From Sphaerimonospora thailandensis (lineage in GTDB: Bacteria; Actinomycetota; Actinomycetes; Streptosporangiales; Streptosporangiaceae), in NCBI RefSeq assembly GCF_016863115.1, contig NZ_BOOG01000020.1, forward strand, positions 60,966 through 124,965: a stretch of 64,000 bases of DNA, in the 5' to 3' direction. The notes under the pieces are model-generated. The model was not told where the DNA came from. It made no database searches and saw only the letters and a list, made by a program, of their open reading frames with translations. Positions within the stretch are counted from its first letter, which is position 1. Each line of letters opens with the position of its first letter. Both the position numbers and the translations under genes were made by a program. Below are positions 11,465-19,445 of the stretch, in pieces.

Positions 11465-11633
11465 CAAAGCATCGCCTTCCGTCAGTGGCCGTCAATGGCC
11501 CTACATCAAGTCTGCATCCATCTTCGGGCCGGCGGGGCGGAGCAGGCATCAGGGAAATCCCGGACCTGGCCCCGAGAAGTCCATGGGAGACGAACTTAAC
11601 GCGTTCGTGATCGCGAAGCGGTATAAAAGCGCT

Positions 11634-11984
11634 ATGGGATGGCGAGATCGCTATGGCCTCAGGCGACGGCGCGGGCCACGCGTGGCCAAGTTCGACCGCG
11701 CGGCGACCGATGAGGACATCGAGGCGCTCATCGAGTTCGCCAAGACGCGGCGCGGCGTCGAGTTCTACGTCGAGCCGGAGACCTTCGCGACCGAGACCAC
11801 GGCAGTCGCCGTGGCCCACGACGGGGAATGGACCCGCCGCCGCGTCGGGTCACCCGCGGTGATCGGCAAGGTCGCCCGGGATCTCGCGCTGCCGGTCTAC
11901 GACGTGCAGCTCACCGGCTATCCCGCGCGGATGCGCGCCTACAACGAACGGCGCCGACAGGCCGAGAGCGACGAGCTCGCGTAG
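11634..11984 (+). CDS. Conserved actinobacterial protein of unknown function
   Basis: This is a small basic protein of about 116 residues. It has a predicted alpha/beta layout, with FDRAATDEDIEALIEFAKTR and GVEFYVEPETFATETTAVAV segments and the motif GEWTRRRV. A C-terminal PVYDVQLTGYPARMRAYNERR follows. I recognise it as a conserved hypothetical family found across actinobacteria, sometimes labelled oxidoreductase without evidence. It has no signal peptide, membrane segment or catalytic motif. The start is uncertain: the ATG at 11634 (MGWRDRYG) matches relatives, but no clear ribosome binding site precedes it; the ATG at 11583 would add 17 residues. Confidence 0.6.
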   Translation: MGWRDRYGLRRRRGPRVAKFDRAATDEDIEALIEFAKTRRGVEFYVEPETFATETTAVAVAHDGEWTRRRVGSPAVIGKVARDLALPVYDVQLTGYPARMRAYNERRRQAESDELA

Positions 11985-12010
11985 CACGCGCCGGCCTGCA
12001 GAGCGGCGGC

Positions 12011-13075
12011 TCAGCCCGCCAGCGCGGTCGGCTCCTCTCCCAGCAGGGCGCGTAACGGCATCAGCCATCGCGAGTTCGGCGGACCCATCTCGATGTCGAT
12101 CTCCTCTGGAGTGGGCATGCGGTCGCGCAGCGCGGCGGGTGGCAGCAGATGCGCCAGGGCCTGCCGCAGCAGGATCGCCATGGAGTAGCCGGGGTCGGCG
12201 GCCAGCGCCCGGTCCACGGCCATGCTCGCCAGCGCGCAGTCTCCCTCGCGCCAGGCCGCGGCGGCCAGCAGTGAGGCGGCGGGCGCGACGTATCGCGGCT
12301 CCAGCCTCCGGGTGAGGTCCCGCCACAGGGTGAGGTGGGAGTCGCGGTCGTCGAGCAGCGCCCACGCCTCGTCGCGTATGCGGATGACCGTGAGATCGAA
12401 GCCCAGGCGGGCCGCCTCGTCGTCGTCCAGCCGGCCGCCGGAGGCGTACCGTTCGATCGCGGCGCGGACCCGGGCCAGGCCGTCGGCGACGAACCGGGCG
12501 GCGAATCCGTCGGTGGACACGCCTGTCCCGGCCAGCCTGGCTCGCAGCTCGGTCGCGACGCGCCCGGTGAGCTCCCGCATCGCCGGTCCACCGGACGGCT
12601 CGAGCGAGCGCCGCAGGCTGCCGCGGTCTGGCAGCGCGACCAGCCCGTGCATGACGGCCTCGGCGGCCACCCGGCTGAACGCGGGGTCGTACGGCGTGCC
12701 CTCGGCTGGGCAGCAGGCGGTGTCGGCACACGCGTACGACCAGTAGCGGCCCTCGTCGGCCCGCAGAGCCTCGGCCAGGCCGATGCCTGCCGCGGCGAGC
12801 AGCCGCATGACCTGGTCGACGGCGGGGGTCACGAGGTGGCCCGGGCCGTACCCGACCAGGAGGGCCACCGTGACCTGCTCCCGCCGCAGCAGCGGGACGA
12901 TCCGGTCGAGGTCCCCCGGCCGTGGCGGCAGGTCCCACCGCGTGCTCAGCCGCAGCGCCTTCCCGGCGAAGCCGGTGACGACGAGGCTGTCGGCGGGATG
13001 GAACCCGATGAGGTACGGCACGGCGGCGAGGATGTCCGCCGGGGTGGAGAGCACGAGCTTCGGCATAGCGGTCAT
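12011..13075 (-). CDS. DUF4192 family protein
   Basis: This 354-residue protein has the DUF4192 hallmark near the N-terminus: STPADILAAVPYLIGFHPADSLVV, then a Cys-containing middle segment (ACADTACCPAEGTPYD) and an alanine-rich helical C-terminus that could carry TPR-like repeats. DUF4192 proteins are widespread single-copy actinobacterial proteins without a settled function. It is predicted cytoplasmic. The start is either 13075 or the next ATG at 13066. It stands alone on the minus strand and shares the direction of the module at 13.1-14.0 kb, with about 70 bp between them. Confidence 0.85.
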   Translation of the reverse strand: MTAMPKLVLSTPADILAAVPYLIGFHPADSLVVTGFAGKALRLSTRWDLPPRPGDLDRIVPLLRREQVTVALLVGYGPGHLVTPAVDQVMRLLAAAGIGLAEALRADEGRYWSYACADTACCPAEGTPYDPAFSRVAAEAVMHGLVALPDRGSLRRSLEPSGGPAMRELTGRVATELRARLAGTGVSTDGFAARFVADGLARVRAAIERYASGGRLDDDEAARLGFDLTVIRIRDEAWALLDDRDSHLTLWRDLTRRLEPRYVAPAASLLAAAAWREGDCALASMAVDRALAADPGYSMAILLRQALAHLLPPAALRDRMPTPEEIDIEMGPPNSRWLMPLRALLGEEPTALAG

Positions 13076-13147
13076 GGGGCCAAAGCGTGCCCCACCCGCT
13101 CCCCCCGCCTCCCCACCGAACGCCGCTCTGTGGAAAACCGTGTTACC

Positions 13148-13674
13148 TCAACCAAACAAATCGGTCAGAATCGCCCGCGCCCTGGGGGAGATTTCTTCTC
13201 CAGGAAAGAACCGCTCGCATAGCCGGATCGCATCCTCGGCAGACGTGACGTCGGCAAGTTCTGCGAGATGCCGAAGATCATCCACATCACGGGTCCGGGC
13301 GGCCATCGCCTTCATCGCGAAGATTGTTCCGGCGACGCCGCCATAACCCGGAGACCCGGGTGGTCAAAGACCCTTCTTTTTCCCGGATCGTCCTTCCCCG
13401 AAATGTAGACACTGGCCTGCTCGTTCAACCACCACGGGGGCAATCCAAGGTCCTCAGCAACGTGGCGAGCTTCCTCCAAAACCACTCCATGCGGCACAAA
13501 CAGAGCATCGACGTCGCGAGTGACCCGGACTGCGTCATAGGCAAGCGCCATGGCAGCCCCACCCACCACGAAGAGATCCGCTATGACGCCCCGGCGCATC
13601 AACCGCTCTCCCAGCGCGGTGAAAGCCCGCTCGAGTTCTGCTCTGCCGAGCAGAGCATCGTTTGTCTCGGTCAT
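13148..13674 (-). pseudogene. DUF6036-like nucleotidyltransferase, apparent frameshift
   Basis: From the ATG at 13674 the frame encodes a nucleotidyltransferase-fold protein with FVVGGAAMALAYDAVRVTRDVDALF, the GG and D-x-D residues that define the active site, and then stops early at 13312. The sequence immediately downstream in another frame continues the family: TIFAMKAMAARTRDVDDLRH, then an acidic helix and a C-terminal stop at 13148-13150. Joining SPE to TIFAMK needs one extra base near 13327-13333, so a single-base deletion is implied. If repaired, the protein is about 175 residues. The ATG overlaps the stop of the upstream gene in an ATGA arrangement. It is either a recent pseudogene, a sequencing error or programmed frameshifting. 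Confidence 0.75.
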
Positions 13675-14051
13675 GCCGCCTCAAGATCTCTGCTGGACAG
13701 GTAGACCCCATGCTTGCGAAACGCGGCCGGGGCCCTCACGAGCGCGTCCATGCGCTGGCTGACCAACTCCGCAGGGAACCAGGGATGACGCAGGACCCGT
13801 AGCACGGTCCACGACGGCGGGGCGAGGTCATGCTTTGCGGCGAGATGCTCGGCGATCGCGGCCAACAAGGCGTCCCATCGTTCGTCGCCCACGGTTTCCG
13901 GCTCGGCGTGAAGCAGCGAAGGTTGGACATCTGGAGTCTCCCAGCGGTATTCCTCCAGGAACTCCCACACGAGCTTCCAGCGGATCTTGACATCCGCGCT
14001 CGCAACCAGACGTGTTGCCAGGTCAGCCAGGGTCATCGGGCTGTACGCCAT
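13671..14051 (-). CDS. Partner protein of the DUF6036 nucleotidyltransferase
   Basis: This is a 126-residue, mostly helical soluble protein with segments VKIRWKLVWEFLEEYRWE, GDERWDALLAAIAEHLAAKHDL, HPWFP and AFRKHGVYLSSRDLEAA. I know this family only as a conserved hypothetical that regularly precedes a DUF6036 protein in actinobacteria. The two overlap by four bases, so a two-protein module, possibly of toxin-antitoxin type, is an inference from this layout. No helix-turn-helix signature is obvious. If the partner really is frameshifted, this gene is now orphaned. Confidence 0.65.
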   Translation of the reverse strand: MAYSPMTLADLATRLVASADVKIRWKLVWEFLEEYRWETPDVQPSLLHAEPETVGDERWDALLAAIAEHLAAKHDLAPPSWTVLRVLRHPWFPAELVSQRMDALVRAPAAFRKHGVYLSSRDLEAA

Positions 14052-14152
14052 GTCATCCTCCTCGCCCCGCTCTGGTCGGCTTCGATGCTAGCGCCCCGTT
14101 ACTCACTCTGTTCGCGTTGGACGAACGGGCAATCAGCGCACCAGGCCTTGGT

Positions 14153-14170
14153 CGTAACACGAACGTTACG
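14153..14170. promoter_or_regulatory. Inverted repeat upstream of truncated regulator
   Basis: CGTAAC and GTTACG form perfect 6-bp arms with a 6-nt spacer. The site is AT-richer than its surroundings and lies 24 bp before the small antitoxin-like reading frame, and about 100 bp upstream of the divergent gene ending at 14051. It may be the operator of the former toxin-antitoxin locus or of the divergent module. Confidence 0.35.
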
Positions 14171-14193
14171 TTTATTTCTCCGAGGGTGAGTCG

Positions 14194-14313
14194 ATGCGCA
14201 GTCTGTTCTGGGAGGACCTGCAGCGAGATTTGGAGGATCCCGGGGTTCTGAGAGAGTACCTCACGGAGTCAGGCAAGATCGCGGCCATCGATACGATCGT
14301 CAATGGAGCCTAG
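14194..14313 (+). pseudogene. Truncated HigA/XRE-type antitoxin remnant
   Basis: A 39-codon frame with a GAGGGTGAG ribosome binding site encodes a peptide that resembles the N-terminus of HigA-type XRE antitoxins: LFWEDLQRDLEDPGVLREYL, then AAIDTIVNGA. Intact relatives continue after IVN into a helix-turn-helix, but here a TAG at 14311-14313 ends the frame and the next gene overlaps it from the other strand. The helix-turn-helix is therefore missing. No toxin gene is recognisable upstream. It may be a dead remnant, or a short protein that still dimerises. Confidence 0.5.
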
Positions 14314-15137
14314 CGGCGTGCCAGGTGCAGGCGGACGAGCATGGCGGCGCCGGCCACGGCGGCCGGCATGATGATCACGCTGACGAGCGGCACGAGGAAA
14401 GCCAGGAAGATGGGGACGCCGAAGCCGAGCGACACCGCCTTGTTCGAGCGGAGCAGGGCGAACCGCTCCCGGCGTGCGAGACCCCGGCGTTCCATCGCCA
14501 GCGCGGTGAGCTCCACGGTGAGGAAGAAGCCCGAGACGATGGCTCCGAGCACCGGCACGACGGTCTGACCGATCACCGGCACGAACCCGAGCACGAACAG
14601 CGGGATCGTGAACATCAGGACGTACCCGAGCGTGATGAGGCTGTCGCGGATGGACCGGAGGAACGACCGCCAGAACGGCTGATCCGGCCCGTCGGGCAGC
14701 CCGCCGAGATCCTCCTCCACCTTCTCCGACAGATTCTCGTAGAAGGGCTCCCCGATGGCCAGCGCGACCGCGGTGAAGGTCAGTACGGCGAGGCCGAGTC
14801 CGGCCACGAAGACGACGACGCCGACGAGGACCCGGAACACGTCGCGCCGGCCCCAGCCGTCGGCGAACGGCGTGGCCCAGGCGGCGATGTCACCGGCGTG
14901 CGTGCCGAGCCATACCAGTGCGACGACGTAGAGGACGAGCGCGATCAAGGCCGGGATCAGCCCGAACAGCCACCATCCCGGGTGCCTGGCGACCCAGCCG
15001 AGCCCCTTGAAGCAGTAGCCGACGCCGTCGGCGAAACCACCCGGACCGCCCCGTCCAGTGGCAGGCCGCCCAGTAGAAGACCGCCCAATAGCAGGCCGGC
15101 CGGTCTCACCGGCGCTGTGCCGATCATTCCCGTTCAC
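14310..15137 (-). CDS. EI24 (CysZ-like) domain integral membrane protein
   Basis: This 275-residue protein has a polar Gly/Arg/Thr-rich N-terminus (1-38), then the EI24/CysZ-type core: GVGYCFKGLGWVARHPGWWL, several hydrophobic helices, and a loop GEPFYENLSEKVEEDLGG before further helices. CysZ of Enterobacteria mediates sulfate uptake; the role of actinobacterial EI24 proteins is not established. The ATG at 15137 is used. It is 10 bp from the upstream maf gene on the same strand, so the two are probably co-transcribed. It localises to the cytoplasmic membrane. Confidence 0.8.
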   Translation of the reverse strand: MNGNDRHSAGETGRPAIGRSSTGRPATGRGGPGGFADGVGYCFKGLGWVARHPGWWLFGLIPALIALVLYVVALVWLGTHAGDIAAWATPFADGWGRRDVFRVLVGVVVFVAGLGLAVLTFTAVALAIGEPFYENLSEKVEEDLGGLPDGPDQPFWRSFLRSIRDSLITLGYVLMFTIPLFVLGFVPVIGQTVVPVLGAIVSGFFLTVELTALAMERRGLARRERFALLRSNKAVSLGFGVPIFLAFLVPLVSVIIMPAAVAGAAMLVRLHLARR

Positions 15138-15147
15138 GCCGGGCAGG

Positions 15148-15735
15148 CTACCGCCAAAGGCTCGTGACGGACACTCCGAGTTCGGCGAACAGGCGGCGGA
15201 GCAGGGGCAGCGAGATCCCGAGCACGTTGCCGTGATCGCCGTCGATGCCGTCGATGAACCAGCCGCCGAGGCCGTCGAGGGTGAACGCCCCCGCGACGCG
15301 CAGCGGCTCCCCGCTGGCGACGTACGCGGCGATCTCGTCGTCGGCCGGGGTGCCGAACCGCACGACGGTCGATCCCACCGCCTTGACCGTGCCGCCTCCC
15401 GCCACGTCCTTGACGCAGTGTCCGGTCAGCAGCCTGCCGGTCCTCCCCCGCATCATCCGCCAGCGGCGTACCGCCTCCTCCGGCGAGCCGGGCTTGCCGT
15501 ACGCGACGCCGTCGAGCTCGAGCACGGAGTCGCAGCCGATGACGAGACCCTCGTTGAGGGTCCGGGACACGGCGACGGCTTTGGCTTCGGCAAGGGCGAG
15601 GCAGAGTTCTTCGGGAGAGCCGGCGGTGACGGCCTCCTCGTCCACCCCGCTGACGATCACCTTGGGGTCGAGCCCCGCCGCGCGCAGTACGCCGAGTCGG
15701 GCGGGTGATGCGGAGGCAAGCACGAGCTCGGTCAC
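15148..15735 (-). CDS. maf: Maf family nucleotide pyrophosphatase
   Basis: This 195-residue Maf/Ham1-fold protein has the signature [17 protein letters not shown] at the N-terminus, the acidic motif [10 protein letters not shown], and the [20 protein letters not shown] segment. Maf proteins hydrolyse non-canonical nucleoside triphosphates (dTTP/UTP or m7GTP and related) to the monophosphates and so clean the nucleotide pool. The GTG at 15735 matches the conserved N-terminus. It precedes the EI24 gene by 10 bp. The preferred nucleotide cannot be settled from the motifs I can read. Confidence 0.92.
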   Translation of the reverse strand: MTELVLASASPARLGVLRAAGLDPKVIVSGVDEEAVTAGSPEELCLALAEAKAVAVSRTLNEGLVIGCDSVLELDGVAYGKPGSPEEAVRRWRMMRGRTGRLLTGHCVKDVAGGGTVKAVGSTVVRFGTPADDEIAAYVASGEPLRVAGAFTLDGLGGWFIDGIDGDHGNVLGISLPLLRRLFAELGVSVTSLWR

Positions 15736-15765
15736 ACCGGAAGCCTACCGGCCCGGAGTCCCGCC

Positions 15766-16677
15766 TCAGTCCTCGTTCTCCTGCGGCAGCACGTGGAGGG
15801 AGGACATCACCTTGTAGATGTCCTTCCAGTACTTCTTCTGGCTGTCAGGGATCGAGATGAACACGAGGCCGGGCTTCTTGTCGGGGACGTCGAGGAGCGC
15901 GAGCGCCGCCGACGACGTCCGTTTCTTGCCCTTGATCGTGTAGTTCACCCGGTATCCCAGCAGCCAGCCGTCCCGCTTGCTGACCTTGAGCGGCTGGGAG
16001 GCCGACCAGGTGATCGTCGCTCCGGAGGGTTGGTGGTTGAGCGTCCAGCGCGCCGCGAGGAAGGCGGTGTCGCGCAGGCTCTCCTGCACCGGGATGGGAA
16101 CGGGGCAGGAGACCAGCATCCCGCGGAACCGCGAGCCCTTGGCCGCGGGCAGCATCTGGCGCGAGGCGAACGGGTTGCCCCTGGCGGCCTTCCAGACCTT
16201 GGCGAACCGCGGGAAGGCCACACCGGAGCGCTGGTCCTTGACCAGTCCCCGGGTGGTGGTGGTTCGGCCCGGCAGCGCACGCAGCTTACGGGTGCTCGTC
16301 GTCAACGTCGGCACCCTCGGGTCGGACAGCGCGGCGTCCATCGCGCTGCGCGCGCCCGACGGCGAGCCGGACGCCGCAGGACTCGACTGCGCACTCGACT
16401 GGGCACTCGACTGGGGGCTCGGCGTCGAGCCGTCCGGACCTGCCGTGGCGGCGAGGGCTTCGGCGGTCGGCCCAGAGGTCGGCCCAGAGGTCGGCCCAGT
16501 GCTCTCGCCTGTGCTCTCCCCGGTGGTCGGCATCGCGGTGGGCTGGACGCCCGCCGGAATGTCCGCGGCCTGGACGCGGGAAGCGGCGTCGTCCCGGTTG
16601 AGCAGCACGACGGTGGCGACCGTGCCCACCACGACGACGGCGACGGCACCCGCGATCACCCGGTAGACCACGCGCAT
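15766..16677 (-). CDS. Membrane-anchored extracytoplasmic protein, unknown function
   Basis: A single N-terminal membrane helix (about residues 3-25, VIAGAVAVVVVGTVATVVLL) is followed by a Ser/Thr/Pro/Gly-rich linker with repeats of TSGPTSGPT and QSSAQSSAQSS. A globular C-terminal domain of about 190 residues follows, with one Cys and the segments TRGLVKDQRSGVAFPRFAKV and GWLLGYRVNYTIKGKK. This looks like an exposed domain held to the membrane by a flexible stalk. I do not recognise the domain. The ATG at 16677 is chosen; a GTG at 16866 would add 63 residues of weaker codon bias. It converges with nothing and sits downstream of the MFS gene. Confidence 0.65.
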   Translation of the reverse strand: MRVVYRVIAGAVAVVVVGTVATVVLLNRDDAASRVQAADIPAGVQPTAMPTTGESTGESTGPTSGPTSGPTAEALAATAGPDGSTPSPQSSAQSSAQSSPAASGSPSGARSAMDAALSDPRVPTLTTSTRKLRALPGRTTTTRGLVKDQRSGVAFPRFAKVWKAARGNPFASRQMLPAAKGSRFRGMLVSCPVPIPVQESLRDTAFLAARWTLNHQPSGATITWSASQPLKVSKRDGWLLGYRVNYTIKGKKRTSSAALALLDVPDKKPGLVFISIPDSQKKYWKDIYKVMSSLHVLPQENED

Positions 16678-16900
16678 CGGCAGGTCGCCGAGTCCTCTGC
16701 CGGAATTCGGCGGCGGCGGCGCCTCTGGGACCGTGATCTTCGGTAGAGGTGTCGTCTCCGCCTCGGCCGCGATGTATGTGGGAACAGCCTTATTCCCATA
16801 GTCCCCAGGTGCCACGTTCGGGAGCGTACGGCATATGCCGGTATTTCCGGGCACGATCCCTGTCACACTTCGGGAACGCCCGCCTCCGCTGCGGTACGGA

Positions 16901-18193
16901 TCACCGGGCCAGGACGGCCGATCGACGGCTCTGCCGTACGTTCGTGACGATCCGGGCCGACATGAGGGCCGCGAGCAGGCACAGCGCGCCCGCGCCGTAC
17001 CAGGCGGCGTCGTAGGAGCCGAGGCGGTCCCTGGTGACGCCGGCGACCGTGGCGACGATCGCCGCGCCGACCTGGTGTGAGGCGAAGACCCAGCCGAAGA
17101 CGATCGAACCGTCGGCCCCGAAGATCTTGCGGCAGAGCGCCACCGTCGGCGGCACGGTCGCGACCCAGTCGAGGCCGTAGAAAATGATGAACACGAGCAT
17201 GCTCGGCTGGGTGGTCGCCGCGAACAGTTGCGGCAGGACCAGCAGCGACAGCCCGCGCAGCACGTAGTAGACGGCGAGCAGCACCCGCGAGTCGACCCGG
17301 TCGCTGAGCCAGCCGGACAAGACGGTCCCGGCGATGTCGAAGATCCCGATGACCGCGAGCAGCGAGGCCGCCGTCGTCTCGGGCATGCCGTGGTCGTGCG
17401 CGGCCGGGATGAAGTGGGTGCCGACCAGGCCGTTCGTGCTCGCGCCGCAGATCGCGAAGCCTCCGGCGAGAAACCAGAACGACCTGGTCCGCGCCGCCTC
17501 CCGCAGCACCCGGACAGCCCGCGCCGCCGCGCCGCCACCCGCCATGCGGACGGTGGGCGTACGGTCGACCTGCTCGGCGGCGCCGAGCGCCGTCAGGCCG
17601 ATCTCCTCGGGGCTGTCGCGGAGCAGGAACCACACGAGGGGGACCACGGCGAGCGCCGCGAACGCGACGGTCAGCGAGGCGACCCGCCAGCCCTGCCCCT
17701 CGGCCAGGTGCGCGAGCACCGGGAGGAAGATCAGCTGTCCGGTGGCCCCGCCGGCCGTCAGGATGCCCGTGACGAGGCCGCGGTGCCGTACGAACCATCG
17801 GTCGGTGAGGGTCGCGGCGAAGACCAGCGCCATCGAGCCGGTGCCGAGCCCCACGAGCACGCCCCAGAGCGCGACGAGTTGCCAGCTCGCGGTCATCAGC
17901 ACGGTCAGGCCGCTGCCCGCCGCGACCAGCAGCAGCGCAGCCGAGACCACCCGCCGCATGCCGAACCGGTCCATGAGCGCCGCGGCGAACGGAGCGCACA
18001 GCCCGTACAGCATGAGGTTCACCGAGACCGCGAGCGAGATCGTGCCCCGGCTCCAGCCGAACTCGTCCTGCAACGGGTTGATCAGCACGCCCGGGGTGGC
18101 GCGGAAACCCGCCGCCCCGATGATGGCGACGAAGGCGACGGCGGCCACGATCCAGGCGCGATGCAACGCTCTAACCCGATGAAACGCTCTCAT
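16901..18193 (-). CDS. MFS transporter
   Basis: This 430-residue protein has twelve predicted membrane helices. The MFS motif A-type loop (AALMDRFGMRR) lies after helix 2, and a second copy (GWLSDRVDSR) lies in the C-terminal half. It resembles the oxalate/formate antiporter-like and monocarboxylate groups (GFRATPGVLINPLQDEFGWSRGTIS). It imports or exports a small organic solute; the substrate is not determinable. The ATG at 18193 is followed by a basic N-terminus. It is divergent from the GlxA-type regulator, 72 bp away, which therefore is the likely controller. Confidence 0.85.
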   Translation of the reverse strand: MRAFHRVRALHRAWIVAAVAFVAIIGAAGFRATPGVLINPLQDEFGWSRGTISLAVSVNLMLYGLCAPFAAALMDRFGMRRVVSAALLLVAAGSGLTVLMTASWQLVALWGVLVGLGTGSMALVFAATLTDRWFVRHRGLVTGILTAGGATGQLIFLPVLAHLAEGQGWRVASLTVAFAALAVVPLVWFLLRDSPEEIGLTALGAAEQVDRTPTVRMAGGGAAARAVRVLREAARTRSFWFLAGGFAICGASTNGLVGTHFIPAAHDHGMPETTAASLLAVIGIFDIAGTVLSGWLSDRVDSRVLLAVYYVLRGLSLLVLPQLFAATTQPSMLVFIIFYGLDWVATVPPTVALCRKIFGADGSIVFGWVFASHQVGAAIVATVAGVTRDRLGSYDAAWYGAGALCLLAALMSARIVTNVRQSRRSAVLAR

Positions 18194-18265
18194 GACGGTC
18201 AATCCTGGCGGCTGTGACGCTCGCCGACGAGTGGCCGTAAAGCCAATATGTGAAAGGATCGGGCC

Positions 18266-19282
18266 ATGAAGTCCGTGCCACCACAGCAGCCCAGGCACCG
18301 CGTCGCTGTACTGGTCCTGGACGACTTCGCCACGCTGGACGTGGGCATCCCCGGGCAGGTGTTCCGGGTCGCCGCCAATCCTGATGCCACTCCGGACACC
18401 GATCCGGACGCCGCCCCCGTCCGGCTCTACGACATCGTCACCTGCACGCCGGACGGCGGCCCGGTGACCTGCCGGGCGGGTTACCGGCTCGTCCCCGACC
18501 ACGACCTCGGCGTGCTCGCCACCGCCGACACCGTGATCGTCCCGGGCGTCCACGGCGGTTCCGCGCTGGAGGAGGGCAGGATCCCCGCGCCGCTGCGGGC
18601 CGCCCTGCGCGCGGCCGCCGGCCACGCCCGGATGATCTCGATCTGCACCGGCGCGTTCGTGCTGGCCTCCGCCGGACTGCTGGACGACCGGCCGGCGACG
18701 ACGCACTGGTGGCACGCCGAGAGGTTCCGGTCGCTGTTCCCGCGCGTACGGCTCGACCCGAATGTGCTGTTCGTCGACGACGGTGACGTGCTGACCTCCG
18801 CCGGGGTGGCCGCGGGCATCGACCTGTGCCTCCACGTCGTCCGGCGCGACCACGGCAGCGACGTGGCCAACCGCGTGGCCCGGCGCTGCGTCACACCCCC
18901 GTTCCGGGAGGGCGGCCAGGCCCAGTTCATCGAGCGCCCGTTGCCGGCCGCGTCCGGTGCCTCCACTGCGCCGACCCGCGCCTGGATGCTGGAGAACCTG
19001 GCTGAGCCGATGGACCTGGCGGCCCTGGCCGAGCACGCCCGTATGAGCGTGCGGACCTTCACCCGCCGGTTCCGGGAGGAGACCGGGCTCAGCCCGGCCA
19101 GATGGCTCACCCGGCAGCGGGTGGAGCACGCCCGTCACCTGCTGGAGACCACGGACCTGCCGGTGGACGAGATCGCGAGAAGGTCCGGGTTCGGCACGGC
19201 GGTGTCGCTGCGCCAGCACCTGCACACCGCGGTCGGGGTCTCCCCCCTGGCCTACCGCCAGACCTTCCGTACGCCTGCTTGA
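18266..19282 (+). CDS. GlxA-type AraC family regulator with DJ-1/PfpI domain
   Basis: This 338-residue regulator has an N-terminal DJ-1/PfpI (class I glutamine amidotransferase-like) domain at 12-190 containing MISICTGAF with Cys127 at the nucleophile elbow. The C-terminal AraC helix-turn-helix pair at about 240-335 shows MSVRTFTRRFREETGLSPARW and DEIARRSGFGTAVSLRQH. In this family the DJ-1 part senses a ligand rather than acting as an enzyme. The ATG at 18266 follows GAAAGGATC. Its divergent position suggests control of the MFS gene. The gene end is 4 bp from the tRNA-Ala gene on the other strand. Confidence 0.88.
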   Translation: MKSVPPQQPRHRVAVLVLDDFATLDVGIPGQVFRVAANPDATPDTDPDAAPVRLYDIVTCTPDGGPVTCRAGYRLVPDHDLGVLATADTVIVPGVHGGSALEEGRIPAPLRAALRAAAGHARMISICTGAFVLASAGLLDDRPATTHWWHAERFRSLFPRVRLDPNVLFVDDGDVLTSAGVAAGIDLCLHVVRRDHGSDVANRVARRCVTPPFREGGQAQFIERPLPAASGASTAPTRAWMLENLAEPMDLAALAEHARMSVRTFTRRFREETGLSPARWLTRQRVEHARHLLETTDLPVDEIARRSGFGTAVSLRQHLHTAVGVSPLAYRQTFRTPA

Positions 19283-19285
19283 AAC

Positions 19286-19361
19286 TGGTGGAGCTATGGG
19301 GACTCGAACCCCAGACCCCCTCCATGCCATGGAGGTGCGCTACCAGCTGCGCTATAGCCCC
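19286..19361 (-). tRNA. tRNA-Ala (GGC anticodon), CCA encoded
   Basis: On the minus strand a 73-nt cloverleaf starts GGGGCTATAGCGCAGC at 19361. It has a 5-bp anticodon stem CCTCC/GGAGG around the loop ATGGCAT (anticodon GGC), a T arm with GGTTCGAGTCC, and the acceptor 3' strand TAGCTCC plus discriminator A. The genome continues with CCA, so the 3' end is encoded. It reads alanine GCC codons, the commonest alanine codon in such GC-rich genes. A second identical gene lies at 21987-22059. Confidence 0.97.
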
Positions 19362-19392
19362 GCGCACCGCCGCGATCGCGGTGCCACGCCAG

Positions 19393-19420
19393 TGTATAGG
19401 ACTTCGGGACCGCAACCCAA
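19393..19420 (-). promoter_or_regulatory. Promoter of the first tRNA-Ala gene
   Basis: On the minus strand a TATACA -10 element (19393-19398) is preceded by TTGGGT with a 16-nt spacer. The string CCTATACACTGG recurs in front of the second tRNA-Ala copy, which supports its function. The leader to the mature 5' end would be about 25 nt. Confidence 0.55.
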
Positions 19421-19445
19421 CGCGCGCATCCCGACGTCTGCGGGA

